Origin: Liminaster sp017519885
Lineage (GTDB): Bacteria; Bacteroidota; Bacteroidia; Bacteroidales; UBA3663
NCBI GenBank assembly: GCA_017519885.1
Contig: JAFWRO010000033.1
Location: 50,706-114,705 of the forward strand
Reading direction: 5' to 3'
DNA length: 64,000 bases
Positions 16,595-24,711 of the stretch are shown piece by piece. The notes below the pieces were generated by a model. The model was not told the DNA's origin. It saw only the letters and a list, made by a program, of their open reading frames with translations, and searched no databases. The number at the start of each line of letters is the position of its first letter. Within the stretch, counting starts at the first letter, position 1. The translations under genes were made by a program, and so were the position numbers.

Positions 16595-17338
16595 TTATTC
16601 TTCGAGAACCGAAATCTGCATGGTGATGTCGTCGACGGGACGATCGCCAGGCTGGGTTTGGACAAGCTGAATCTTATCGACCACATCGAGACCCTCCTCT
16701 ACTTCACCAAAGACGGTGTAGTTCTGATCGAGGAAGGGTGTGCCACCAACGGTGGTATAGACCTCACGCTGCTCGGGAGTGTACTTGGGTTCGCCCTTCT
16801 CCTTGGCCAGGGCCATAGTCTTTTTCTGCAGTTCGTCCTGCAAGGCCATCAGGCCTGCGTTGTCGCGGTTCTTGCGCAGCTGGATGATGCGACTGCGGTT
16901 CTCGACCACGAGGTCGTTGAAGATGTTCTGCAACTGCTGCTGCGCCATCTGACGCTCGAGCTGGGTGAGTTTGCCGGCACTGTAAATCTCGCCAGTGACG
17001 ATGTAGAACTGGCTACCACTGGAACGCTTCTCGGGATTGACCTCGTCGCCCTGACGGGCAGCAGCGAGGGCTCCCTTCTTATGTATCAGCGACTTGTTGA
17101 ACTCGGCAGGGATGGTGTAGTCGGGGCCTCCGGCACCGAGATGTGCAGTGGGAGAAGCTCCACGCGAATCGGGATCGCCACCCTGAACCATAAAGTTCTT
17201 GATGACACGGTGGAAGAGAGTGCCGTCGTAATAGCCCTCACGGGCCAACTTGAGGAAATTATCACGATGAAGGGGGGTCTCGTCGTAGAGACGAACGGTG
17301 ATGTCACCGAGGGGGGTCTTGATCAGGACTTTGGACAT
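16595..17338 (-). CDS. Cyclophilin-type peptidyl-prolyl cis-trans isomerase (cytoplasmic)
   Basis: The 247-residue protein catalyses proline isomerisation. The cyclophilin core shows FHRVIKNFMVQGGDP with the catalytic arginine, an NKSLIHKKGALAAAR block, GSQFYIVTG, and a C-terminal YTVFGEVEEGLDVVDKI. Between the last two blocks is an insertion of about 65 residues rich in Q, R, K and E (LERQMAQQQLQNIFNDLVV), predicted helical; such insertions are common in Bacteroidetes cyclophilins. No signal peptide is present, so it should be cytoplasmic. A second, secreted cyclophilin with a similar insertion lies at 51926-52738. A possible -7 box (TACGTTTG, 17416-17423) lies upstream. Confidence 0.9.
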   Translation of the reverse strand: MSKVLIKTPLGDITVRLYDETPLHRDNFLKLAREGYYDGTLFHRVIKNFMVQGGDPDSRGASPTAHLGAGGPDYTIPAEFNKSLIHKKGALAAARQGDEVNPEKRSSGSQFYIVTGEIYSAGKLTQLERQMAQQQLQNIFNDLVVENRSRIIQLRKNRDNAGLMALQDELQKKTMALAKEKGEPKYTPEQREVYTTVGGTPFLDQNYTVFGEVEEGLDVVDKIQLVQTQPGDRPVDDITMQISVLEE

Positions 17339-17472
17339 AGGTTATTTTGGGAAAAGAGGGTGAAGAGCAGCCATACACGGCTGTGCAAACCATTGCATTT
17401 GCAACAGTCAGATGACAAACGTATGTTTTTCAACATATTTTTGAGGGAAATATGCAGTTTTCTATGAAATTA

Positions 17473-17504
17473 TTTGCTATAAGGGCAAAAATCGCATATC
17501 TTTG
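17473..17504 (+). promoter_or_regulatory. Orphan promoter driving candidate sRNA D
   Basis: TTTG (17473-17476), exactly 20 bp, then TATCTTTG (17497-17504) is a consensus promoter on the plus strand. Both flanking protein genes are on the minus strand, so it drives neither of them. Confidence 0.7.
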
Positions 17505-17510
17505 CATCGT

Positions 17511-17578
17511 GTTTTTCATGGTATTAGATTTTAAGGTTAATGCAAAGGGTCGTTGTGAAACGCCCCTTTCGCATTTTT
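17511..17578 (+). ncRNA. Candidate small RNA D, about 68 nt
   Basis: Transcription from the promoter at 17473-17504 would begin near 17511 and end at a strong intrinsic terminator. Its stem pairs TGC-AAAGGG-CGTT with AACG-CCCTTT-GCA (17541-17573), followed by TTTTT. No start codon gives more than a few codons. The 5' part reads GTTTTTCATGGTATTAG, then GATTTTAAGGTTAA. I recall closely similar 5' sequences from a family of paralogous small RNAs in Bacteroides (named FopS in the literature as I remember it); this was not checked. The terminator may also serve the convergent purM gene. Confidence 0.6.
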
Positions 17579-17585
17579 AAACCCC

Positions 17586-18818
17586 TTATTCGTACTCGAA
17601 AATGCCGTTCTCGGTGTGGAGAGTGACCTTAGCACCTTCGGGACGGGCTTCGACGTGACCGATGACCTGTGCATCGATGTTGAAGCTGCGCGCGATGTCA
17701 ATGACCTCCTGGGCATACTGGGCAGGAAGATAGACTTCGAGGCGATGGCCCATGTTGAACACCTTGTACATCTCGGACCAGTCGGTAGCCGACTGCTCGT
17801 GGATGGTGCGGAACAGTGGAGGAATGGGGAAGAGATTATCCTTGATGACATGCAGGTCCTTGATGAAGTGGAGCACCTTGGTCTGTGCGCCACCGGAGCA
17901 GTGTACCATGCCGTGGAGGTCGCGGAGCGACCGGTTCGAAGAGTTCGAAAGGTTCGAAAGGTTCGAAGGGTTAGAGGGGTGAGAGCGGAAGGCGTCGAGC
18001 ATCTTCTTGACGACAGGGGCATAGGTGCGCGTGGGACTGAGGACTAGCTTGCCGGCATCGAGGGGACTGCCCTCAACGGGGTCGGTGAGATGGAGCCCAC
18101 CGCTATAAACGAGGTCCTCGGGCACTGCGTGATCGTAGGACTCGGGATACTTCTGCGCCAGATACTTGGCGAAGACATCATGACGAGCAGAGGTCAGGCC
18201 ATTGGAACCCATACCACCGTTGTATTCCTTCTCGTAGGTGGCTTGTCCGAAACTTGCAAGACCAACGATGACATCGCCCGCTGCGATGTTGGCATTATTG
18301 ATGACATCGGAGCGCTTCATTCGGCAAGTGACCGTGGAATCGACGATGATGGTGCGTGCCAGGTCACCAATATCGGCCGTCTCGCCACCTGTTCCATAGA
18401 CACCGATACCCATCTGACGCAGTTCGGCCATCAGTTCGTCGTTACCATTGATGATGGCACTAATGACTTCGCCCGGGATGAGCATCTTGTTGCGCCCGAT
18501 AGTAGATGAGACGAGGATATTATCGACAGCACCCACACAGATGAGGTCATCGATGTTCATGATGAGAGAGTCCTGTGCGATGCCCTTCCAAACAGAGAGG
18601 TCGCCAGTCTCCTTCCAATACATGTAAGCCAATGACGTCTTGGTGCCTGCACCATCGGCATGCATGATGTTGCAGTATTCGGGATCGCCTCCGAGGATGT
18701 CGGGAATGATTTTGCAGAAAGCCTGAGGATAAAGGCCCTTGTCGATGTTCTTGATGGCGTTGTGCACATCTTCCTTGCTGGCACTTACGCCACGCATCAT
18801 ATATCTTTGGTCAGCCAT
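17586..18818 (-). CDS. purM: Phosphoribosylformylglycinamidine cyclo-ligase (AIR synthetase)
   Basis: The 410-residue enzyme makes aminoimidazole ribonucleotide from FGAM with ATP, in purine synthesis. Core motifs are present: HADGAGTKTSLAY (53-65), NIDDLICVGA (88-97), GGETADIGD (144-152), GGMGSNGLTSARHD (201-214) and HGMVHCSGGAQTKV (302-315). Residues about 279-300 are an insertion absent from relatives I know (SHPSNPSNLSNLSNSSNRS), encoded by tandem copies of a GTTCGAAAGG-like decamer at 17935-17985. The start at 18818 follows a consensus promoter closely; the upstream extension to 18842 would start at a TTG inside the -7 box and is rejected. Confidence 0.93.
   Translation of the reverse strand: MADQRYMMRGVSASKEDVHNAIKNIDKGLYPQAFCKIIPDILGGDPEYCNIMHADGAGTKTSLAYMYWKETGDLSVWKGIAQDSLIMNIDDLICVGAVDNILVSSTIGRNKMLIPGEVISAIINGNDELMAELRQMGIGVYGTGGETADIGDLARTIIVDSTVTCRMKRSDVINNANIAAGDVIVGLASFGQATYEKEYNGGMGSNGLTSARHDVFAKYLAQKYPESYDHAVPEDLVYSGGLHLTDPVEGSPLDAGKLVLSPTRTYAPVVKKMLDAFRSHPSNPSNLSNLSNSSNRSLRDLHGMVHCSGGAQTKVLHFIKDLHVIKDNLFPIPPLFRTIHEQSATDWSEMYKVFNMGHRLEVYLPAQYAQEVIDIARSFNIDAQVIGHVEARPEGAKVTLHTENGIFEYE
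17932..17985. repeat. Tandem decamer repeat inside purM
   Basis: On the plus strand the decamer GTTCGAAAGG repeats about five times with small changes (GTTCGAAGA, GTTCGAAAGG twice, GTTCGAAGGG, GTTAGAGGGG). On the coding strand it gives Ser-Asn-rich residues. Related words occur in the symporter gene near 32657 and in the spacer near 63885. Confidence 0.7.
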
Positions 18819-18839
18819 AGAATTACGTTTTAGCGGGTG

Positions 18840-18871
18840 CAAAGATAGTGATAAAAAATGAACTCACCAAA
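18840..18871 (-). promoter_or_regulatory. purM promoter
   Basis: On the minus strand TTTG (18871-18868), 20 bp, TATCTTTG (18847-18840). The first transcribed bases lie within GCACCCGC, also found after the tRNA-Thr and speA -7 boxes. The untranslated leader is only about 15 nt. Confidence 0.75.
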
Positions 18872-18900
18872 TTTTGCCCCCTTTTTCTTACTATTTCCAC

Positions 18901-20484
18901 TTAAAAGCACTGAGCAACGAGGGCATCGGCGCAGTGACAGCCATCCATAGCCGACGAAACGATGCCGCCTGCATAGCCTGCACCTTCACCACAGGGATAA
19001 AGACCGCGCACGGTGGGATGGCAGAACGAAAGCTTGTCGCGCGGGATGCGGACGGGTGACGAGGTGCGCGTCTCGGTGCCCACAAGCAAAGCTTCGGCAG
19101 TGAGGAAACCATGTGCCCGACGACCGAAGTAGCGGAGGCCCTCCTGCATACGTGCACTGATGAACCCAGGCAGCCAGAAGTGCAACGGACTGGCCACGAC
19201 ACCCGGGGTATAGGACGAGGCAGGAAGGTCGGCCGACAAGCGACCATTGACGAAGTCGGTCATGCGTTGGGCAGGGGCCACCTGCGTGCGTCCACCATTG
19301 AGCCAACACTGATGCTCGATGGCCTCCTGAATAGCCATCATAGCCAAAGGACTAGCAGGGTCGATGTCGAGATGGAGCTGGCTGGCAAGAAGCGGGATGT
19401 CTTCGACACGAATCTCGGTTACCATAGCCGCATTGGCCCAACGACCGCCACGAGAACTAGCACTCATACCATTGACGACGACCTGGTCGGAACTCGTAGC
19501 CGAAGGAACGATGACACCACCGGGACACATACAGAAACTATAGACGCCACGATCGTCGGCCTGCGTGACGAAACTATATTCGGCGGGAGGCAGATACTGG
19601 CCCCTACCCTCTTTGGAATGATACTGAATCTGGTCGATGAGGGTCTGAGGGTGTTCCAAGCGACAACCGATGGCCAGACCCTTGGCTTCGATGAGGATGC
19701 CCTCGTCGTGAAGCATCGTGTAGATATCGCGTGCAGAATGACCTGTGGCGAGGATGACGGGTCCCAAGAACTCACGACCATCGAGGGTGGAGACACCCAC
19801 CACCTTACCAGCGGAAAGAATCAAACGAGAGACAATGGTCTCGAAATGAATCTCACCACCACAAGCAAGGATGGTCTCGCGAATATTCGAGATAATGGAG
19901 GGAAGCTTGTCGGTGCCTATATGAGGATGAGAAGCATCGAGGATGCCCGTGTCGGCTCCGAACTGGCACAAGCCTTCGAGTACACCCTGCACATTGCCAC
20001 GCTTCCTGGAACGCGTGAAGAGCTTGCCATCGGAGAATGCCCCTGCCCCACCTTCGCCAAAGCAATAGTTGGAGTTGGGGTCAACACGTTGCTCACGTGT
20101 GATGAGCGCCACATCGCGACGACGATCGCCCACAGGGCGACCACGCTCGATAAGGATGGGACGAACGCCCAGTTCGATGAGCCGAAGGGCCGCAAACAGT
20201 CCACCGGGACCCGAGCCGACAACGACGGCCTGATGGGTATGGGATGGCAGTTCTTGATAGACAACCTTGCGGAAAGTCTGCTGCGGAGGCTCTTCATTGA
20301 TATACAGATCGACGTCGAGCTGCACCATCACCTGACGCTGGCGAGCGTCGATGCTGGTGTGCTTCATGCGCAGACCGCGCAATGACTTTCGACTAATGGC
20401 GAACTCGCGGCAAATCTGCGCCTCGAGTTGCTCAGCATCGCGCCATACCTGCGGGAGTACACGTATTTTGATATTCTTTATCAT
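18901..20484 (-). CDS. FAD-dependent dehydrogenase, COG2509-like flavoprotein
   Basis: The 527-residue protein has a Rossmann dinucleotide-binding motif VVVGSGPGGLFAAL (87-100) followed by an acidic strand end (PILIERG). Its family blocks are NYCFGEGGAGAFSDGKL, VILATGHSARDIY, CMCPGGVIVPSAT and the C-terminal GLYPCGEGAGYAGGIVSSAMDG. It matches the uncharacterised FAD-dependent dehydrogenase group. A role is not established; tRNA or lipid modification would be guesses. Its ATG overlaps the radA stop codon (ATGA at 20484-20481), so the two are translationally coupled. The longer frame to 20529 lies inside radA and is rejected. Confidence 0.82.
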   Translation of the reverse strand: MIKNIKIRVLPQVWRDAEQLEAQICREFAISRKSLRGLRMKHTSIDARQRQVMVQLDVDLYINEEPPQQTFRKVVYQELPSHTHQAVVVGSGPGGLFAALRLIELGVRPILIERGRPVGDRRRDVALITREQRVDPNSNYCFGEGGAGAFSDGKLFTRSRKRGNVQGVLEGLCQFGADTGILDASHPHIGTDKLPSIISNIRETILACGGEIHFETIVSRLILSAGKVVGVSTLDGREFLGPVILATGHSARDIYTMLHDEGILIEAKGLAIGCRLEHPQTLIDQIQYHSKEGRGQYLPPAEYSFVTQADDRGVYSFCMCPGGVIVPSATSSDQVVVNGMSASSRGGRWANAAMVTEIRVEDIPLLASQLHLDIDPASPLAMMAIQEAIEHQCWLNGGRTQVAPAQRMTDFVNGRLSADLPASSYTPGVVASPLHFWLPGFISARMQEGLRYFGRRAHGFLTAEALLVGTETRTSSPVRIPRDKLSFCHPTVRGLYPCGEGAGYAGGIVSSAMDGCHCADALVAQCF

Positions 20485-21893
20485 TTGAACAAAAGACGGA
20501 AAGCCTCGTCGACACGCGCAACGGGACAAACCTGGATCTTGAGCGTCTTTACATCGATGCTCTTGAGTGCAATATTTGGAATGAGGATACGTTCGAAACC
20601 AAGTTTCTCAGCCTCACGGATGCGTTGTTCCAGACGAGCCACAGGACGTATCTCGCCCGAGAGGCCCACTTCGCCCGTCATACACGTGAGCGGAGGAAGC
20701 GGCATATCCAGGTTGGAGGAAAGGATGGCAGCCATCACAGCCAGGTCCATAGCGGGGTCGGACACACGCAGACCGCCGGCGATGTTGAGGAAGACATCCT
20801 TCTGCGCCAGTTTGAAGCCTACGCGCTTCTCGAGGACAGCGAGCAGCATGTTGAGACGACGCTGGTCGAAGCCCGTAGTGGAACGCATAGCGGTGGCATA
20901 GACGCTAGTGCTGACGAGTGCCTGGGTCTCGATGAGAAAGGGACGCATACCCTCGATGGCCGCTGCAATGGCGACACCAGAGAGGTCCTTGTGGTCGGAG
21001 TTGAGCAAGAGTTCGGAGGGGTTGGTCACCTGTCGGAGACCCGTGCCGAGCATCTCGTAGATGCCCAGTTCGGAGGTCGAACCGAAACGGTTCTTGATGG
21101 CACGGAGGATGCGGTACATATAATGCTGGTCGCCTTCAAACTGGAGGACAGTATCGACGATGTGTTCGAGCACCTTAGGACCAGCCAACGAGCCTTCCTT
21201 GGTGATGTGGCCGATGAGGATGACGGGCGTGCCCGACTCCTTGGCGAACTTGAGGATACGGGCGGCACATTCGCGCACCTGACCAACGCTGCCTGCACTC
21301 GACTCGAGGTCATCGGTGGCGATGGTCTGGATGGAGTCGATGACGAGGATGTCGGGCTCGACATTGGCGACGTGGGTGAAGATGGCGTCGAGGTTGGTTT
21401 CGCAGGCGATGTAGACGGAGTCGAGGGAATCCGAACCCAGGCGGGTGGCACGGAGCTTGAGCTGGTAGGCGGATTCTTCGCCTGAACAATAGAGGACCTT
21501 ATGGTCGTGAATGTTCATCACCGTCTGGAGGACGAGGGTGGATTTGCCGATGCCTGGGTCACCACCCAGCAGAACCAAGGAACCGGGCACAAGGCCACCG
21601 CCCAACACACGGTTGAGTTCGTCGTCGTGCATATCAATGCGCTGCTCTTCGCGTGCCTCGATTTCGGAGAGACGGCGAGGACGCTCGTTCTGCCCTGGAA
21701 GGCCCAAGGTGCCCCCATGACTCCACTGCACGCCACCCGACTTGCGGGAAGCCTTGCCGATGGCACCCGTTTGGGTATCGACAATCTCTTCGACACAGGT
21801 GCCCCATTCGCCACACGACGGACATTTGCCGAACCACTTGGGCTCTTCGCAGCCACAGGAGCTGCAGAAATAGGCTGTCTTCTTCTTTGCCAT
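20481..21893 (-). CDS. radA: DNA repair protein RadA
   Basis: The 470-residue protein is a RecA-like branch-migration ATPase acting in recombination. It has a four-cysteine zinc finger (C10, C13, C24, C27), Walker A GGDPGIGKST (110-119), a Walker B-like DILVIDSIQT, the diagnostic KNRFGST motif, and a C-terminal Lon-like domain (GLRVSDPAMDLAVMAAILSS). Length is usual for the family. The start MAKKKTAYFC is fixed by the zinc finger; the open frame upstream is non-coding. A -7 box lies about 25 bp before the start. It is coupled to the downstream flavoprotein gene. Confidence 0.95.
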   Translation of the reverse strand: MAKKKTAYFCSSCGCEEPKWFGKCPSCGEWGTCVEEIVDTQTGAIGKASRKSGGVQWSHGGTLGLPGQNERPRRLSEIEAREEQRIDMHDDELNRVLGGGLVPGSLVLLGGDPGIGKSTLVLQTVMNIHDHKVLYCSGEESAYQLKLRATRLGSDSLDSVYIACETNLDAIFTHVANVEPDILVIDSIQTIATDDLESSAGSVGQVRECAARILKFAKESGTPVILIGHITKEGSLAGPKVLEHIVDTVLQFEGDQHYMYRILRAIKNRFGSTSELGIYEMLGTGLRQVTNPSELLLNSDHKDLSGVAIAAAIEGMRPFLIETQALVSTSVYATAMRSTTGFDQRRLNMLLAVLEKRVGFKLAQKDVFLNIAGGLRVSDPAMDLAVMAAILSSNLDMPLPPLTCMTGEVGLSGEIRPVARLEQRIREAEKLGFERILIPNIALKSIDVKTLKIQVCPVARVDEAFRLLFK

Positions 21894-21918
21894 ATCGACG
21901 GAAAATCTATTTATGGCG

Positions 21919-21926
21919 CAAATATA
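21919..21926 (-). promoter_or_regulatory. -7 element of radA (TATATTTG)
   Basis: TATATTTG on the minus strand, about 26 bp before the radA start. A TTTG lies 23 bp further upstream, slightly further than ideal. Confidence 0.55.
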
Positions 21927-21977
21927 ACGATTTTTTCGATAACTTGTATCAAAATATGACCAAATTACCGCAAAATC

Positions 21978-22009
21978 CTTGGTCACCTCGGGAAAATGAC
22001 TTATCTTTG
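21978..22009 (+). promoter_or_regulatory. Promoter of the SDR oxidoreductase
   Basis: CTTG (21978-21981), 20 bp, TATCTTTG (22002-22009). The start codon is 29 bp downstream. Confidence 0.65.
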
Positions 22010-22038
22010 CAGCGTACATTTCAACAATTTGAAAGCAA

Positions 22039-22794
22039 ATGGAACAAAAACGAGCAATCATCATGGGAGCCACTTCGGGCATCGGACTTGCCGTGGCCAA
22101 GCGGCTCAGTGCCGAAGGATGGCAACTGGGCATTGCCGGACGAAGGATGGATCGGCTCATCGAGATGCAACGCAAGGACCTCAACGTGACGGCCATCCAG
22201 CAGATCGATGTGACGCGCGAAGAAGCATCGCAGCAACTGCTGACGCTCGTAGGCAAGATGGGCGGAGACATCGACCTCTATTTCCACAGTTCGGGCATCG
22301 GATATCAGAATCCAGAACTCGACCTTGACAAGGAACTCAGGACCGTAGAGACCAATGCCCTCGGCTTCACACGCATGGTAGCGACGATGTTCAATTATTA
22401 TGCCGAAAGGCCTGAGCGGGAAGCACAGATTGCCGTCATCAGCAGCATAGCAGGCACGAAAGGACTGGGTGCAGCCCCCTCCTATTCGGCCACAAAGCGC
22501 TACGTCAACCACTATCTGGAATGCCTCGCCCAACTGAAGCACATCAAAGGGCTCAAACATCTGACCATCACAGATATCCGTCCGGGCTTTGTCAAGACAC
22601 CATTGTTGAACGACGGAGGCAATTATCCCCTGCAACTTGATGTGGACAAGGTGGCCGCTGAGATCGTGGAGGAAGTCGGAAAGAGGAAGCAGATCATCAC
22701 CGTGGACTGGAAATACCGCATTCTGGTCTTCTTCTGGAAGATGATACCACGGTGGGTGTGGGTGAGGATACCTGTGGTTTCGAAGAAGGGATAG
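22039..22794 (+). CDS. Short-chain dehydrogenase/reductase
   Basis: The 251-residue protein is an NAD(P)-dependent oxidoreductase of the classical SDR type. It has the cofactor loop GATSGIG (10-16), an NTALGF-like region (NALGF), catalytic serine in VISSIAG (S136) and the YxxxK pair Y149/K153. The C-terminal 25 residues (YRILVFFWKMIPRWVWVRIPVV) are hydrophobic and basic, suggesting attachment to the membrane face and possibly a lipid-like substrate. The gene stands alone with its own promoter and a strong terminator. Substrate unknown. Confidence 0.85.
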   Translation: MEQKRAIIMGATSGIGLAVAKRLSAEGWQLGIAGRRMDRLIEMQRKDLNVTAIQQIDVTREEASQQLLTLVGKMGGDIDLYFHSSGIGYQNPELDLDKELRTVETNALGFTRMVATMFNYYAERPEREAQIAVISSIAGTKGLGAAPSYSATKRYVNHYLECLAQLKHIKGLKHLTITDIRPGFVKTPLLNDGGNYPLQLDVDKVAAEIVEEVGKRKQIITVDWKYRILVFFWKMIPRWVWVRIPVVSKKG

Positions 22795-22866
22795 TTGCAA
22801 TAGTGGCAATAGTAGCTATAGTGGCTATAATAACTATAGTGACTATAATAATAGTGACTATAAATA
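22795..22866. repeat. Degenerate CTATAGTGACTATAA tandem repeat
   Basis: After the SDR stop codon the spacer repeats units such as CAATAGTGG, CTATAGTGG, CTATAATAA, CTATAGTGA and CTATAATAA in a row (period 9, higher-order about 18). It contains no gene. Confidence 0.65.
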
Positions 22867-22868
22867 AT

Positions 22869-22901
22869 CCCCTCCATTTCTATAAAGAGGAAATGGAGGG
22901 G
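22869..22901. terminator. Bidirectional terminator between convergent genes
   Basis: CCCCTCCATTTC (22869-22880) pairs perfectly with GAAATGGAGGGG (22890-22901), a 12-bp stem with a 9-nt loop. It lies between the SDR gene and the stop of the minus-strand secreted protein. Confidence 0.75.
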
Positions 22902-22922
22902 ATGTCTTTTGATAAAAGGGTA

Positions 22923-24701
22923 TTAATGCCACTCTTTGGAGACCTTATCGCCACGCACGACGATGTTCAGACCATGAACGGGTGACTCGGAGATTCGGCC
23001 AGAGGCATCGTAATAACGAGGAGCTGCACCATCGGTCGAAATCGAGCGGATGCCCTCATCTCCATTGCCAAACTGAGAGGCTGTGATGGCCATCGTATTG
23101 GCTACTTCGCACTTGGTCTTGTCGCTTGGGTCGTAATCGTGGACAAACGCGAGGACACCGAGGTTCTCGAAGACGTAGTTCTGGTTGTATGGGATGACAC
23201 ATTCGTACGTATAGTCGTCGCCTTCCCATTCGATGACATCGCCCCACGTGCTGTTGACACGACGACCCACATTGTAGTGAATATATTCGCCACTTGCACC
23301 AGCCTGGCTGATGGCAGCGAGATTGGTCTCGGTGAGGACAACGGTGATACGGGCAGGCTGACGTGTGAAGTCTTCCTTGGCGCGGGAACCTGTCACGCGA
23401 ACCTTAATCTGAAGGTTTTCGACATCAGCTTCAGCTGTTACTTTAAGGCTTACAAAAGCCGTTTCGCGCATACGCTCACGGATGAGGGAATACATCTCCT
23501 GCTTGCTGCCAGGGTTGCTGACGGGGGTTATAGCATCGGGCTGAGCATAACGATCGTACATCACGGCAGGGGCATACTGATTGTCGTAGAACCAGCACCA
23601 ATCGGTATCGAAGCGGGTGGTGAAGTTGTCGGTATAGTATCCAGCGTGATGCTCGGTGGTGAAGAGACGGCCTTCGAACTCAGGTTCATTCATAGCATCG
23701 TGGATGTAACTAGCTACGCGAGGACAGTTGACACACTTCTCGGTGGTGAACTCCTCGAGCAGGACGTTGCGCACGAAACTGTGGAGCGTCACACTGAAAG
23801 AACCCGTCATCGAGTTGTCGCTCATGTTCTCGTCCTTTCCCTCGTTGAGGTTGTCGATAATAAGAGTGAGCGTGCGCTTGGCAGGATCCATGGTCTGAAT
23901 GCCCGGGAAATTGGCAGTGAGTTTCACTGTCTTGACCTCACCGTAAGCGATGACCGAATCGCAGTGAACAGAGTAGGTGTCGGTAATACCTTCGATGGTA
24001 CAAAGCACGTCGAAACCCGTGATTGTCACGGTAGCATTGTTGCGCACCTGCAAAGAGAAATTGAACGTTCCCTCATCGACCACGAAGTTCTTTTGAAGCG
24101 TAGCAGCTTCAAGCGTGAGGTCATACTTGGGAAGATTATCACCGTAGAAGACGGCTTCGACACAGGTGGTATAGTTTTCGCTGTGGTCGGTCCACTCATC
24201 ACTGCCAGACTGCACGAAACACGAGAGGCCAGGCACACCCTGTTCCAAGGCGCTCATTGCCTTGCTGGTGCTCTTCTGATGGTAGGAATAGCCGATGTAG
24301 AGCGCACCCGTCTCAGCCGTGATGGCGAGAGGCACATTGAGCGAGACGGTGTTCCAATTCTTCGAAACACTCTCAGCAGTACCTTCTGCGAGGTTTTCAC
24401 CATTGAGATCGCTGCGCACCCAAACGCGAAGTCCATCGACATTGAGTTTGGAGGCAAGTGCAGCACTGACTTCACGGAGTTCATTGCCCTCGAACATTTT
24501 CACCTTGTTGGCAGAAAGAAGGATGGCAGCACTGGTCCAAGTGTCCTTCTGAGTGGAGACATTGGCGAAATATTCGTCAGCCGTCGAAGGGAAAGGTCCC
24601 ATCTCGCCCTGGCAATAACCTACATGGAAGCCCGATGTCTGAGCATTGCCCACCCCGATAAGGGTGAGCAATGCGGTTAGGATTAACGTAAGACGTTTCA
24701 T
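22923..24701 (-). CDS. Secreted Omp28-like protein with a thioredoxin-like CxxC motif
   Basis: The 592-residue protein has a signal peptide (MKRLTLILTALLTLIGVGNAQ). The first half is beta-rich with FHVGYCQGEMGPF and Ig-like segments. The second half has the Omp28 hallmark VLLEEFTTEKCVNCPR, a thioredoxin-fold segment with CVNC. The end, RYYDASGRI to GLNIVVRGDKVSKEWH, resembles a type IX secretion C-terminal signal. It is the second gene of an operon, 10 bp after the larger repeat protein, whose end is built the same way. Function unknown; surface exposure is likely but inferred. Confidence 0.75.
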   Translation of the reverse strand: MKRLTLILTALLTLIGVGNAQTSGFHVGYCQGEMGPFPSTADEYFANVSTQKDTWTSAAILLSANKVKMFEGNELREVSAALASKLNVDGLRVWVRSDLNGENLAEGTAESVSKNWNTVSLNVPLAITAETGALYIGYSYHQKSTSKAMSALEQGVPGLSCFVQSGSDEWTDHSENYTTCVEAVFYGDNLPKYDLTLEAATLQKNFVVDEGTFNFSLQVRNNATVTITGFDVLCTIEGITDTYSVHCDSVIAYGEVKTVKLTANFPGIQTMDPAKRTLTLIIDNLNEGKDENMSDNSMTGSFSVTLHSFVRNVLLEEFTTEKCVNCPRVASYIHDAMNEPEFEGRLFTTEHHAGYYTDNFTTRFDTDWCWFYDNQYAPAVMYDRYAQPDAITPVSNPGSKQEMYSLIRERMRETAFVSLKVTAEADVENLQIKVRVTGSRAKEDFTRQPARITVVLTETNLAAISQAGASGEYIHYNVGRRVNSTWGDVIEWEGDDYTYECVIPYNQNYVFENLGVLAFVHDYDPSDKTKCEVANTMAITASQFGNGDEGIRSISTDGAAPRYYDASGRISESPVHGLNIVVRGDKVSKEWH

Positions 24702-24711
24702 AGATCAAAGA

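Noticed and set aside
17932..17985. Possible CRISPR or phage-related repeat in purM
   Set aside because: Units are only about 10 bp, contiguous and without spacers, and they remain in frame with purM.
20485..20529. Longer N-terminus for the COG2509 flavoprotein
   Set aside because: The added residues lie within the radA coding end; the ATGA overlap at 20481-20484 is the natural coupled start.
22795..22866. Possible CRISPR array
   Set aside because: The repeat is 9 bp, degenerate and continuous; there are no unique spacers and no cas genes nearby.
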